A stretch of DNA of 64,000 nt from positions 4,627,501 to 4,691,500 of the forward strand of contig CANUEZ040000028.1 of NCBI GenBank assembly GCA_948099385.1, in the 5' to 3' direction. The translations under genes and the position numbers were made by a program. This document shows, one piece after another, positions 25,246 through 37,786 of this stretch (positions within the stretch are counted from its first letter, which is position 1; each line of letters starts with the position of its first letter). The DNA comes from Fasciola hepatica. Taxonomy: Eukaryota; Platyhelminthes; Trematoda; Plagiorchiida; Fasciolidae. The notes below the pieces were generated by a model, which was not told the DNA's origin, did no database searches, and worked only from the letters and a program-made list of their open reading frames with translations.

Positions 25246-26099
25246 TTATCCGCCTCTTATCAGTCCACCATACAGCTTGATTTCAAACATAAATATGTAA
25301 GTGGTTTATTGGGAGAAGAAAGTGTATGTAAACAAGGAATTTACTCATACTATTCAAATATTTAAATGCCGTAGATTCATGATAATACACGGGGCACGTC
25401 GGAACTCTATTCCACGTGAAGTTGTGATGGTCACATTTGACTTGAATGCTTAAGTCCACGATCAATCTCGTGTTTCTAATGCATCGTAAACCAAAGCCCC
25501 ATATCAACATACGCTGTGCAATCCATGTACATCGAGAGTTTTGCATGCTGAAAAGTGATGCATTCCCAAATTGTGGTATCCCACGCGTAATTATTTTAAC
25601 TTCCTTCTATTCCAATGTAGGAGAGCTTACCGAAGAGAATGTAACCTTTTTAATATCAAAAATGTTTCGTGAACTGTATCAAATCTGAAGCTCATTTGAG
25701 ATGAGTCACTTGTTATCACTGCACGGAAGTGGATACTAGCATGATTCTCGTTATCAGTGATGATGCATGCGAATCACTAATGAATAATTTGCTTACCAGA
25801 TTCACGGTTTCATATTGACCGGAATGGTCCATCTCGAGCAATAGTTTCTCCAAATCCTTTTATTGGGGAATTACACAAGTTCAACTGGTGCAGGAAAACA
25901 GTCAGTTAAACCGTTCATCCGATATAAGTGGTTAGATGTATTAGAGAAAGATAATTTCACAATACAAATGAAGTTCCAATAAAGAGCCACACTGAAAGAC
26001 TTAGTGAACATTCCCCAGACAGCACGACAATCTTCCTCGTGACGCTTGTGTAACTAGGTCTCACTGGTCAATGTGCATCACTCAACGGTTCAACAAAGA
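25246..26099. other. Unassigned non-coding DNA
   Basis: No protein or RNA feature recognised. Weak homology with 40545-40760 may extend the dispersed repeat to the right. Confidence 0.4.
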
Positions 26100-26175
26100 T
26101 GTTCTGTTTGGCTCGTACAGTTATGTGCTCACACACGCACGCATGATCTGCTCCCCATGCAATCATGGAGTCATG
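26100..26175 (+). repeat. LTR-like repeat, truncated copy
   Basis: About 75 bp match the first part of 26516-26876 in the same orientation. The match starts TGTTCTGTTTGGCTCG and continues through CAGTTATGTGC, then ACACACGCACGCATGATCTG. The shared left boundary at TGTT suggests both copies begin at the same element end. Confidence 0.6.
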
Positions 26176-26515
26176 CCAACATTTAGCGTCGCGAGCACTG
26201 AACCCGTGTCGCGGATTTGTACATAGCGCCTGAGAAATAATTATGAAGGATTCACCATTCAACGGAAGACCCATTGGAATTACTCCTCGGAACTTTTCGG
26301 GAGTGCTTTGGAGACCGGCTGGCAAGGATATCTCCTCTGGTTCGACACGTAACGTTACTGCTACTGCTACGATTGTGGTTACCGTTTCTGTTTTACGATT
26401 ATTGTGGCTGTTGCTGTTACTACCACTACCGTTGCCGGAACTAACACGATTGCCGTACTGACTGCATCGCCCCATCCCGAGCCATGGAGTTTCCCTTTCG
26501 AGAAGGGAGAGGTGG

Positions 26516-26876
26516 TGTTGTGTTTGACTCGTGCAGTTATGTGCCCACACACGCACGCATGATCTGCACCTCGTGCGATCACGGACGCACGCCTGCAGTC
26601 GTGCGCACACGTATACAGTTGACGTTTGCGGTGCTTATTCTCAGACAGCTCTGACCAATCAGGTCGTAACACGTGTTGCGCGACCTTGCACAACTTAATC
26701 CGACTGTACAGTTATCTTACGCTTCCGATCACACGCATCACTGACTTACGCATCTGCATACTTGTTTGCGCTATCACTTGCTCGCCTGTACCGGTGCTTA
26801 CCGTACGTTGCTACGGAATAAACGTCTATCCATACGTGTGCGCCTTCTTTTTGTTGCCGAGTTTGTGAACACAACA
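26516..26876 (+). mobile_element. Candidate solo LTR
   Basis: A GC- and CpG-richer segment than its surroundings. It begins TGTTGTGTTTGACTCG, where homology to 26100-26175 also begins, and ends AACACAACA, giving TG...CA termini. It contains a CCAAT-type motif (TGACCAATCAGG, about 26650) and a polyadenylation signal AATAAA (about 26817), roughly 55 bp before its end. These are the usual parts of an LTR, but no second full LTR, primer-binding site or internal region was identified. Confidence 0.35.
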
Positions 26877-29800
26877 ATAGACAACATGTTGGCCGAATGA
26901 CAAATCCACTCAGTCTGGTAGGACCAATTTTGACCGACGTTTTGATTCCAATTATTCTTTAAACTCATTCACTGTCAAACTCTCTCAATAATTGGATGAG
27001 AACGGCTCGGAAAGATCCCTCAATAGGACGCCATTCCGAGAGCGTTTGAACAATAGATGAAGATAGGGGTGTGGGCTGGCTTTCACAAACATGCTAACCA
27101 CGTCATTATGATCTACTTATTGGAGCAGACAATTGGTAAGTCGTTTGCTGATCAGAATACTGGTAGTATGGCTCGTTTGTTCCATACCCGACCACCCGCG
27201 TCAGTTTTGACTTCTCATACAAGTGTTTCGAAAGCATCTTCTCTCACGATCTCTAACAATTTTACCTTGAGTGAACCTTTCGGGACTTCCAATGAATCCA
27301 CCGATTACTCCGCTTTCGAAAAGTGGGTACTTGAATGGATTGGTGGTATTTGCAGTTCACTCGTCCACTCTATATACCTGCTCCATCCGAGCACATCACA
27401 GTGAGTTTTGTTTATTTGCTCTTCACATCCCCTGTTGTGTGTATTACCAGGAACGGATCATATTCATACGTGAATTCTCGCGAAGTCCAAACGCAACCTA
27501 CGTGGGTCCGCCTGAGGCGAACATTTGGATAAAAGGTTTGTTCCGCGAAAGTTTTCGTTACACGAGTACATTTATGGTGTCTATAGATGAACTAGTGATT
27601 AATTGTTCACGACGTCAATAAATTACCGTAGAATCCATCAAGTCATTTCCAATTTCCGAAAACCTGCAGAATCATACTGACGTCAGTTTACTCCATCGCT
27701 TGTGGGATCGAACTGAGGACATGGAGTGAGTCAGGGAGACTACAGTGACTATAGTATTACAAACCTCGTACACTCCGCTAAAAGATGAAACATCAAGCAA
27801 ATTAAAATAGAAAGCGATAACTTTGAATAGGATGTCTGAAGAAGGTGGAGTCTTTTCAGTTCGATTGCTAATTTGTTTGATGTTCATGAATAGGGACTGC
27901 GCCTAAATGACTTTCATTTCAGTGGGATTGGTCATGGAGACTTTTAAATTGACCAAAATCAAAGCTTAGTTTTATTTTAATTTATTCTTTCAACATGGGG
28001 AATAAGTTAAAGGTTCTGTCAATTGATCACATGTGATATCTGAAAGAATCATCCCTATTGAGTTTCAAATGCAGTCAGTCTTACAATATCCAGTGAAACA
28101 ACGAATGAACTTCTTGTTCTTATTCTCAACTTAAATTCGGAATCTAGTTGATCACGTGAGTGACGGATCAGAGGCGTAATACTGATCAGTAAAAGGTATT
28201 TCAGTTAATAATTTGTGTTATAAACAGTCCAATCGATTATCTCCATACATTCTAAACTGCCTAGTCTGTTTCATATGTTTACATCATACAGTGAGGTTAG
28301 AGAACGGTTACGGAAATATCGTCAACAGGGCAGCATGGAACACTGTATGGTTGTCAGTGTGGTGAAGCAACGTGATATGGTCTGACAGAACGATGTGCAT
28401 TCCTTAACATCCTTGGTTTTGGAAATCGTATTGTCAACAGTTCACACGACTGGCTGGATCCAATCTTTCTCCATGACACTGGCTAATACAATGCGTAACA
28501 TATTTGAGCTCACCGAAGAAGTCCACATCACAAATATTCAGCTGTCGCATTGTGCATTGGAATGCTTGACACATTTTTTTTATTGCCCTCATAAAATCCG
28601 AACAAAGTTCCCTCTCTCCAACAGAAGGTACCACGAAAGATTCTAATTTACTACCATCCACTTTGACACTTCTTCTTCTGTATCATACTCGAACTAACAT
28701 CTTTTAGATTGACCGAACACAAATGAGGGAAAGAAGTACCACCTCCATCTGGACACGAATGCAATTCCCGAGTAATTAATCGATTAGCTGAACAATTGTC
28801 AAGTTATTCCAGATGATTCCACAAATTAGTGGTTCGACGAATATTATCGGTAAATCCTCGTAATGTTATAAAAAGTACCGCCCACTGAATCCCAAAACTG
28901 AAAAAAAGTTTCCAACAATTGAATATTTCCATCAGGTTATCCTCTTCGTCCAGTCGAGCAAGCAAATGTGTTGCAGTTTTGCGAAAAGTTTGACTGTCTC
29001 CCTTTTGAAAGCTCCAAGTAACAAGTGACTGATACTGTACCTATCAGACGAAAGATCACTAAAGATAACATAGAATTCAAAAGGCACTACCATGGTGTTG
29101 TACTTAAAAAGAAACTAGGGTTAGGAAATTAGGCAAACACGGTACTTCACGATGTGCAGTGAATGAATACAGACTCTATCCCGCAGAATCAATTGCTGAT
29201 AGGGGAAAAGATTCCACGAAAGCCACAAAGTTTACTCTCACTTGGAGTCCTACTATAGATGGCATTTAGGAGCCCGAAGAGCACACGGATATGCCCAGGC
29301 ATTTTCCAGGAGGATCACTAAAGGTCAAAAGTCTGGATTAAGGCCCATATTAAGCTTGCAAAAAGGTGCACTTGAGTTTGTTATCATCCTTGTCCGCATT
29401 TTGATTTATTTGATACAGCCCCGGTAACAGGATGGGTCTGAACCCCTGACGTAAGGAATACCATTCCAATGATTTCCCAGGTCATTTACTTAGTTGATGT
29501 TGGCTGGCATCTTGAAGAAATTACTACTTTGCGTGATAGTTCAATAAATAATTGTTGCTGCCTCTCCTGTAACAATGGACCAACAAGATCAACATTCCTA
29601 ATCAATAAGACAGTGCCAATGATTCTAATATATTAGGTACTTCGGACACATCAAACAATTATCAATTCGGTCTGATTCATTTGCACATCTACGGAGAGTA
29701 TGGATTCCAAAAAGCATCACTGTGCAACACCATGTAGTACGAGAACTGTGACTCCAATCAGTCAACTCTTTTGGATAGTGGATTATTGCTGATCTTTTAT

Positions 29801-30660
29801 TCGCAAAGTAGACTCACATTGGCAATACCCCATGAGAACTCGCTCTACAGACTTAGTGAACGTGGTTTGTAAGCATTTGCAGAAAACAATGTGAGTGATG
29901 ATATTAAAATAAAACAATTTCATTCTCAACTCTCTTGGTTTTACAGCAACTAATTGTTCAATCAAATACTGGTAATGCGAGTTTATGTAGAACTGGGTAA
30001 ATCACCACCTCCGACTGACCATGTTCCGGTTCATTCAAGAGAAAGCTTTCGCACAATTGTAAATCAGGTGCATTCGGTCATAGTCAAACTAACCCGTGCA
30101 AACCTCACTGAACAGATGACTGGCGTGACAGACCTATTGCGACACACGGGTTTCGAGTGGTGGGGTGTGAATTCGAGATGAGATTTGGATGTATAAGTCT
30201 CAACGATGAAATCATCATCGTAAGTCAGTTCTCACATCCTCAGAACTCAGTGACTCACGAACGGGGGTTTCAGTTGCTTGTATTGAGCAATACAAACAAC
30301 ATTAGTTCAGTCAAACAAAACATTTATGATAGCTTCAAATGGGCTGACTTTTTTGGCAATATATGCAGGCAATCATATTCCAAACAAAAATAACCACACT
30401 TTCCAGAAACAATACACTATGGGATAAGACAACCGTTAATAGATCAAGGACTTGCGTAACAGATGAAAAGGAATGCTCTAATAGGACATCATTTTTTCAA
30501 ATCACCCGATGATATAACAGTTGACCAAAACAAGCAGTAATCCCATGGAGGAATGAAACCGAGTTCGAAAAGTGCTCGTGACAAAAACAAGTTATTAAAA
30601 TAACGCAATCTACCCAGTTACTCGGTCCGACAACTTTGATTTCCAGATATGTTAAGATGG
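26877..30660. other. Unassigned DNA
   Basis: No recognised gene. Frames of 115-116 codons at 27057-27404 and 27271-27621 overlap in different frames and resemble nothing known to me. A minus-strand open stretch at about 28533-28690 is exon-like and is listed under findings. Confidence 0.4.
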
Positions 30661-30729
30661 TTTACTTACGTAAAGTCCCAAGGTACGGTGAACCTGTGAA
30701 TTGTCGAGGAGATTATTTACGTAAGTAAA
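30661..30729. repeat. 14-bp perfect inverted repeat
   Basis: TTTACTTACGTAAA at 30661-30674 and its exact reverse complement at 30716-30729, separated by 41 bp. Each arm contains the palindrome TACGTA and, on the appropriate strand, a GTAAGT that fits a splice-donor consensus. Confidence 0.7.
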
Positions 30730-32149
30730 TGTACGCCAAAATTCATCGACATCGCTAGAACAACTTTTCTTCTCATCTCGTTTTAGATAACCGAAAAAAA
30801 GGGGCATCACGGCGGTGGACCACTGAAATTCAGTTGATCCCGCCAGCTGTTTGAACGAAAAGGACAACTTCGATGTTCACATTTTGCAACCCAGGTTCAC
30901 GTTTGCAATTACTTATGGAAAGCGAATAATTTCCATTCGTCCATTGCCATTAAAAGTTACTGTAGTCAAATTTTGCTTTCAGTGATTCATCTACTGGCCA
31001 TTCACAGCTCAATAAATGATCCCATATGTAATATAAGAAGAACGGAATATCCAATGTTCATGTCGAGGAGTCAGCGTTTGGAATGGGGGCAAGCAGTTAT
31101 TCATGGTGGGGTTGGGAATATTCCTAAGCTGCTTCCAAAAATTGGTGATAACTATTTGTGGATTGTGAGTTTTGAACGGCCCTTTAATTGTGTGCAACCA
31201 AAAACACGGCCAGGGGAAGAGAGGGAACCTCATGAGCTGTTTTTCTAATTGATGTCACCATAGTTGTAGATAATCAATTAGGTTTGACGTTAAGGAACCG
31301 GATATCGATGACTGAGTTAACGGAGCAAAACAATTCTCGTCCAACCATTCGTTTGGTAGACTTACTGTCAATCAGAATCTAACACCACCGTACTGACTAG
31401 TGGATCAACTGTACATATTTGAACAATGTATCTTGTATTCTTGTGAAGGCACGGAATTGCAGAGATGTAGGCTACCGGGTATGCCTCCGGGTCGCAAATA
31501 CTGTATTTTAGAAATTTTAGGGTTATGGGTGTAAAAGTAAACTCGTCAAATAAGCAGTCACGAATAATGAGATCCAGTTTTCAAGGAATTGATTTGGCTT
31601 TCCTCGTGGATAGCTTTCTCATACTCAAATGCAACACAATACTGTGAATGGCACTGCGACGTGGTGAATAATATCTGCTACTAAAAGTTGACATAGTCCC
31701 TTGAATTATTCTATCCACCGAACAGGGATTTCCAGAAGAGGCGTATACACCCTCAACTGCGGCACAGATGCTTTACAGGATGCCCTTGGGTGCATGAACT
31801 TTATAGGTGCATCCTCGGCTTAAACCATGTCCTAAGCTGGTCTCTCGGTAGATAGCAGCGCACTAAGCACGCAATAATGAATGATGTATCCCGTGACTTA
31901 ACACTTACAACCACATACACGATTGCTCATTTTGATAGCACGCTACAACGAGTTTTCCCGTCCACAAAGTCAATTCCACTGCTCTTCCACATTATCTTCA
32001 TTCTGCATACCAAAAGAGAACTCAGGTCATCCACACTGGCCGAAGTGCTTCTTACCACGCTCTCACTCGTCCCTCCTCAATCAGCTACCAAGTCTCATCG
32101 AATCTGCCACCACCCGCTGATGCCTTCCATCTTCGTCGAAGTCCATTCA
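30730..32149. other. Unassigned DNA
   Basis: Nothing recognised with confidence. The segment from about 31870 may be the decayed 5' end of the LINE that follows. Confidence 0.4.
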
Positions 32150-34150
32150 ACCTAGACATGCGCGAAATCCGGAAGGTAATCCGCATACGGTTCGTGAAAT
32201 GTGAGTTGTTGTCTTGCTGATAAACAAAATCCCTATGCCGTCTCGGCGTACACCCCGACAGAACGCAAACCATATGCAATCAAAGATAACGTTTATCAAA
32301 GCTACACGACCTCCTAATCACAGCTAGCCGGGCTGATATCGGGATTCGGCAGGAGATATGAATGCTAGAGCACGTCACATCTCAAAGAAATAGTTGCGTT
32401 TGGATAGCAAATTTATACTAGATTTTTTTCGACTGGACATTGAGTGGGGGTTGGATCTCTTCTCTGAACATCAGGTGTTTCTCGTCAGCACGAAACACCG
32501 ATGTTCTAACTGTCAGAGTACCACACAACGTTCGCCTTTACGTGTGATCGATAGAACCGAACAGACCATATCATATCAGCCGGATATATATAGTTCTGGT
32601 GTGATTCCGAAAACGCAACCTTTTGCACTAAGTTGGTCACCCGTTTTATTGGATGTTCTCAACTTTCTCTACAACAAAGGTTATTTGCCTGCTGCCTTCC
32701 AAAACATCTCAACTGTCCATTTCGCAAAAGGCATTAGCTTTGAAAGTAAATGTAGCTTCACGTGAATAAATGAAGAAGGAATGGTCATCTATGAAAAATG
32801 CTCTGCATCCCGCAGTCCCCGTTAATTGTTGCTTGTGTCGTTAAGTCGTACGGTCCTGAATATCTAATAAAACTAGGTGCCTTCTCGACAGTTAGTATCC
32901 AATCACGGCTGGAGACCAGTATGCCAAAGCACTGTTTGTAACGAGACATATAACAGCGCACGCCTTCGTAGGAATCGCAAAATCCAGTGGTTGCGCCTTG
33001 CGTAAGAAGTGGAGCTTGCGGCCGCCACTGGATATTCACTTAAGTCGTTGCATCTCATCCAAGCCGTCGGCAGGAGACCACAAGGTATTTATGAAAAGAT
33101 GTGTGGAGTTAGTGGTTTGCCAATTCACAATCAGTCACGGTAGTCTAATGGTGGATGGAGAATTTCCAGACACAGTTGAGCTGGTCCTCAGTGTCAGCGC
33201 ATTTAGATGCTGTTCCGGCACAAGTAACACGGTCTACTTCGACAGATCTACCATCTGATTTGAATATATGCCTTGAAGTAGAAATCCGGAATGCAGAACA
33301 GGCAGACAATTGACTGTCGTTCCCATATTCGAGAAGGTTCTGCGCAGTGACTGCTCCAACAGTATGAGTATAGGCGTATACTAAATGGGTCAATGCTACT
33401 TGGAGAATATATCGATGACAGCGTCTTACAAAGCTAAAAGGCAAATGTATTTCAACTCACTCGGAATCGCTTGGTGAATAAAATGCAGCCGATAAGGTAT
33501 GCAATTTGTGCCTGCCCAGTGTGAAATTTGTTTACAAGACTAGAAAGAGCCTGTGCATGAAATCACTGTGTGGTGACCAGCGAAATTTACTCGATAATTT
33601 TAAGTACTTCGGGAAAGTGATTACAGTCTGTGTTGTTGTTGAGGATGACACAGCGAAAACTGAAAGGTACAGATCAAAATTTTGGCCAACTGTGACAAAT
33701 ATGGCGGCACTGTGAGATCCGACTCTCATTTAATAGAACTGACTACGACTCCGCGGTTTATAACATCTAGGCTTACGATTGAGAGATCTGAGCAATCTAC
33801 TTTGCGAATATTCGGCGGCTTTCCTTATGTGACCACCGATTTCACCGAAGCTTGCTCGTACTTAGTGGAAAAATCGAGTGAGTTAAGATGAGTCTGATCG
33901 TCTTGTGTTGAGCGCGGATAGTAGGTCTCTGAGAGAGGTGACCACTCTACACTGCACTGCTGAAACGGCTTGCACTAGTTTTTCATAAACTGCCTCATCG
34001 TCTACATTTTCAAACTCTATTCACACGTGTTTGGTAAGGCTGGCAGATTAGACACGGCGATTGGGTGATGAAACATCGTGGGGCAATAAGGAGCTAGCAT
34101 GAGCACCGGCTTCATTTAGCGATTCCCGCCTAACTGGTGGGTCAAAGGGG
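32150..34150 (+). pseudogene. RTE-like LINE with endonuclease, RT core missing
   Basis: A second, older LINE copy on the plus strand. The apurinic-like endonuclease is traced by YAVSAYTPTERKPYAIKDNVYQ (read across a frame change, about 32235-32300; canonical 'VSAYAPTDCSPDAVKDxFY'), LLITASRADI (about 32311-32340), then LDSKFILDF (32397 on) and LFSEHQVFLVSTKHR (about 32457-32500), the counterpart of 'LDSRRTDNGERLL..LCADHxLFLASTNFR'. A linker-like stretch (SAHLDAVPAQVTRSTSTDLPSD) follows near 33197-33260. The reverse-transcriptase core is absent. Sequence resumes with the post-RT region GDQRNLLDNFKYFGKVI (about 33570-33625) and RVS/VLSADSRSLREVTTLH (about 33873-33955). The peptide style matches the LINE at 20190-22020. 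Stops and frameshifts throughout show it is dead. Confidence 0.65.
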
Positions 34151-37093
34151 TATGAGCTGCCGTTAATCAGACACTTTACCGTACTTGGCTCCGAATCGAT
34201 ATCACTAGCAGGAATTGTGTGCCGGGTGTTCGTTGAGATTTCGTGTCTTCTAAATGCACAATGTGATGATCATCTTGTGAAATAAGGTGAAATGGGTATT
34301 GCTGTTTGTAGTGCATTTAGCTTGTTAACGCAAAGCAATTCTGGAGTACGAAGCACACTTGTGTACGTTGTTGATCCGTGAGGTTTAGATGTAAAACTCC
34401 AAATCACCAAAGAAATAACACCGTGGAACTCGATGCACTTTCAGAATCGTATCAATAATTTGGCTACTTTTGCAAATCCAGCGACGACTTGGAGCTTTGG
34501 TGTCTCAAACCATTCAGCATTCACATGTCATGGGTAGTAATTTCATGGAATTGGTAAACATTGTTCGTAAACATTCAGAGAAATATTCTGTGATTTTATC
34601 CGTCGGAAGATTAGGGTACACCGAAATAAATAGTCACTCTTTTTTTCCTCCTACGACTATTTTTGGTCCACTTGTATATTATTGATTTGATTATATGCGC
34701 GATTGCACAAGTCACAACTGCCCCTTTGCAATTATTTTTGAGCTAAGGGAACCAATTTGCAGTGTCATGTTTATTTTCAAAAAAAGATATGTATGGTGTC
34801 CTCCCAACTGCATTACATGAGCTTTAGATCAAAGGGAATAAAACTTATGAGTGTCTCTAGTGTACTGCACTCGAACTGACATGTTTCTAGTTGACAATCA
34901 ACACAACGAAACAGATTGTCTGAATCTTGCGACAACTGTCTTGTTTCCGTAGTGACAATGTGGAATCTTTATGTAAGAGATCAATGGGATGGGTGAGCTT
35001 ACGTTACTCGTCGCCCGCTCTTTCACACGTTTTTTTGAGAAAATATGTTCGGGAACATACCAAAATAATACTCGAAGTAACATTATGTGGGCGGCCACCC
35101 CAAACGAACGTTTGCAAGTACATGAAAAAAAACTGGGAAACTGCTGCTCACAAGCAACCACGGTAAGCATGGGGATCAACTATTGTGCACAGTACCTGTT
35201 TTGTGCAAGGTTTTGCAGTTGGAGATAAAATTGCGGGAAAACTCATAATAAACAGTAAAACAACTTGAATGTCGCAGTTTGGTTCGCTTTGGTATAATTT
35301 TGATCCGCTTTCCATTTCGAGGTTGATTATTATCAGCATTCCTGTGGGTGTGGGTGTATTTAAATATAGTTGAGTATAAGCTTCCTTTTCGGTTTCATTG
35401 CTGTAAGTTAATGATTACCAAAATCAAAGATGGTACGCAGTCCGAAAGCTTTTTATCGCGAAACCGAGCACAGAAGCGAATACCGGGACACCCCAGTCTG
35501 CCTTCTGATGGACCTGCCCCGCAATATCACTTCTGGATTCATGCTTCGACAAGTCATGGTCGTGGAGTCGACTGTGAATACATTAGGATTTGTGCCCGGA
35601 TATAATTTAAAAAAAGTGTTCAAAAGTTTACCGGTAATCCACTCGACATCGACTGACTTCCGAAATCTGAAGTCTTTATGTCAGTTGAAATCCTGGCCCT
35701 CAAATATTGTACCTTTTAATAACAAAATGGAGAATAAATCAAATAATAATAGTCCCGGGGAATCTACACCAGCTTACGTGCGGTCGTGAATAGTTTCATA
35801 GCAAAAGCGTACGCCGCTGTCTGAATTTTCCAAATTCCAGGTGTCTGTCGTGACGTAAAAGAATGACCCGATTGTAGGTAGAACGGTAAACGTCACCACA
35901 GTCGAGTGCCCTTGTTGTATGTCATGTTGAAATGATTCAATCACCTGAAAGTCCATGGCATAAATACTTTGCATCTGTGATCTGTGGTGGAGAATATTGA
36001 TATAAAACATTGAAACCTTTCGAATACCAACAGCAATGGTTCAAATTTGAAGAAAATTATGGCAGTGAATAATACCAGGCTTATATAAACAGTGCGACGT
36101 CTGACGTACTTTTCAGTGGTGCTCTTTTTTATTCTATCTCACACCGTGAATACTGTCTACGTTTTACTTGCTGGCTCACTTTCACGCAAACATTCCAGCC
36201 TTTCGCGGGTTATTCTTTGATAGTTAAACGTGCGCATCTCAGTCGTTTTGCTAAAAAAAACTGACCAGCTGACATCCGAATAGACCACCAAGTTTCACTC
36301 AGTATACATGGTGAACGTAGTATGTGATTTCACTGCAGTTTTCTCTGCAAAGTCTTATTCCAGATACGGAAGGAATGTATATTAGAGGATTCGCGTTACA
36401 GCACGCAGTGCGTATGAGAGTGAAAGATCGCCGTTGTCTTCTGAATGCTCCAACAAGCAAATATAAAATCCGTTTGTGTAATTCTATGCAGAGGCAACGA
36501 GGATCACGTTTTCGTCAACTACATTTCGGAAGTGAATCACGCAAATTATCCTGTAATATGATGATTGTGTGGCTAAAGGATAACGAGCGCACGTCGATTT
36601 GAATGTTGAATAGCTATGGAAACCAAAGAAGCTTTCAGAGTATTTCTTGTTAGGGAGTATGAGTTATTCATACATGACCACACGAAGCCTTTTTCAAACA
36701 AACGCCCCGAATTTTATCACAATTTTTACGTAGGTATCCCATGGAGACAATTACTTCCAAAACTGAGACCAACACGCTGATAGCAACAATCAACATCGAT
36801 TTTTGTTCGTCACACTATTGTTTGGCTGAAAGCTTGTTGCCAAGGCCGAGGCGATTTCTAACCGTTTCACGTGCAAGCTACGTGCATGCTCTTGCACTAT
36901 GAGCTAATCACTTCTCTACTGACAGTGTTCTGCATTACATGGGTCGCGGGTGGGGGTGGGGTGGGGCGATGTTCCGGTAATGGTGTCTGCGTTATACGAA
37001 AAGTCTTACTGATCGATAAGTGATATACGCATGACGAAAATACGCAATAAAAAACGGCAGTAAGTTTCCAATTAGCTAACTTTTGGTTACCTC
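34151..37093. other. Unassigned DNA
   Basis: No feature recognised. The longest frame, 119 codons at 35430-35789 on the plus strand, starts without an ATG and has no recognised motif. A possible splice donor (CCG followed by GTAATC) lies inside it near 35632. Just before the Penelope element there is a G-rich stretch, GGGTGGGGGTGGGGTGGGG, around 36949-36967. Confidence 0.4.
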
Positions 37094-37488
37094 GGGTAAT
37101 CATTTTCAAGGCAAGTTTTCAATCAAATGATTTTGAGGTAGTCGTCACAAGCCAACGGGTGTTCCAATCCGTGTGTGTGTGTGTGTGTGTGTATGTACGT
37201 TGTTTATGTGTACGGTGGTTGGAGGGAATGGGTGTCATTTGAGGTAGAAGTAAAATTGCGATCATCTGGCTGTTTGTTTTTCAATGAGCATAGAGCTGGC
37301 CAGATGGTTGATACACCCTCTCCGTCGTTCCCGTTAATGCACGTAACGTGAGTGCTGTTTGCCAAGGTTTCGGCGTACAGGCGCTCTGTGTACTTTCGAA
37401 ATCCAAGATGAAGAACTATGGTGTTGTCATAATCGATTTTGTGTCATTCGGCTTTAGCATGAAGAGCGATCACTGAGTCTCATTCTGG
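37094..37488. repeat. Left inverted arm (pLTR) of the Penelope-like element
   Basis: Reverse-complement copy of 38905-39298. It includes a (GT)n run at 37171-37192, mirrored as (CA)n at 39201-39220. The nuclease stop codon (TGA, complement of 37480-37482) lies inside the inner edge of this arm. Confidence 0.9.
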
Positions 37489-37782
37489 GTTTGCCGAGGT
37501 CCTTTTGTTGGTTGGTCTAGATTTTTCTTTCCTCATGTGTTCTGTGATTCGGGTTCTTAACGGCCTGTTAGTTTGCCCAGTATATTCGGCGGGGCATTCT
37601 TCACAGCTTATCTTGTAAATGCAGTTGTTTCGGTCTTGTAGTTGGATTGCACCCTTGGTTTTCGTGAGGTGACGCTTCAAGGTATTATCATTTAGGAAGA
37701 AAGTGTGGATACGATAATCTCCGCGAACTTTTCTGATTGCCTGCGAAGTCCCAGACAGAAACGGGATTCCGATGGGGGTCAT
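37480..37782 (-). pseudogene. Penelope-like GIY-YIG endonuclease domain
   Basis: The C-terminal nuclease domain nicks the target for insertion. The frame contains NNCIYKISCEECPAEYTGQT followed by NRPLRTRITEH. The family's GIY and YIG positions read CIY and YTG; the two Cys (C..C) between them and the RxRxxEH-type helix are the Penelope form of the domain. A basic linker (KRHLTKTKGAIQLQDR) precedes it. It is out of frame with the upstream RT by a short shift at about 37783-37786, so the original polyprotein is split. Just downstream lies the inverted repeat arm. Family assignment is firm. Activity is unlikely because the reading frame is broken. Confidence 0.85.
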
Positions 37783-37786
37783 CCAG

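Noticed and set aside
26068..26610. 180-codon minus-strand open frame, one of the longest in the window
   Set aside because: It starts at a non-ATG codon and lies across the LTR-like repeat pair and a low-complexity Ser/Asn/Gly stretch. The peptide resembles no protein and is best explained as a repeat shadow.
35430..35789. 119-codon plus frame ending in an Asn/Ser-rich tail
   Set aside because: The start is not an ATG and there is no known motif. A possible donor inside it is not enough to call an exon.
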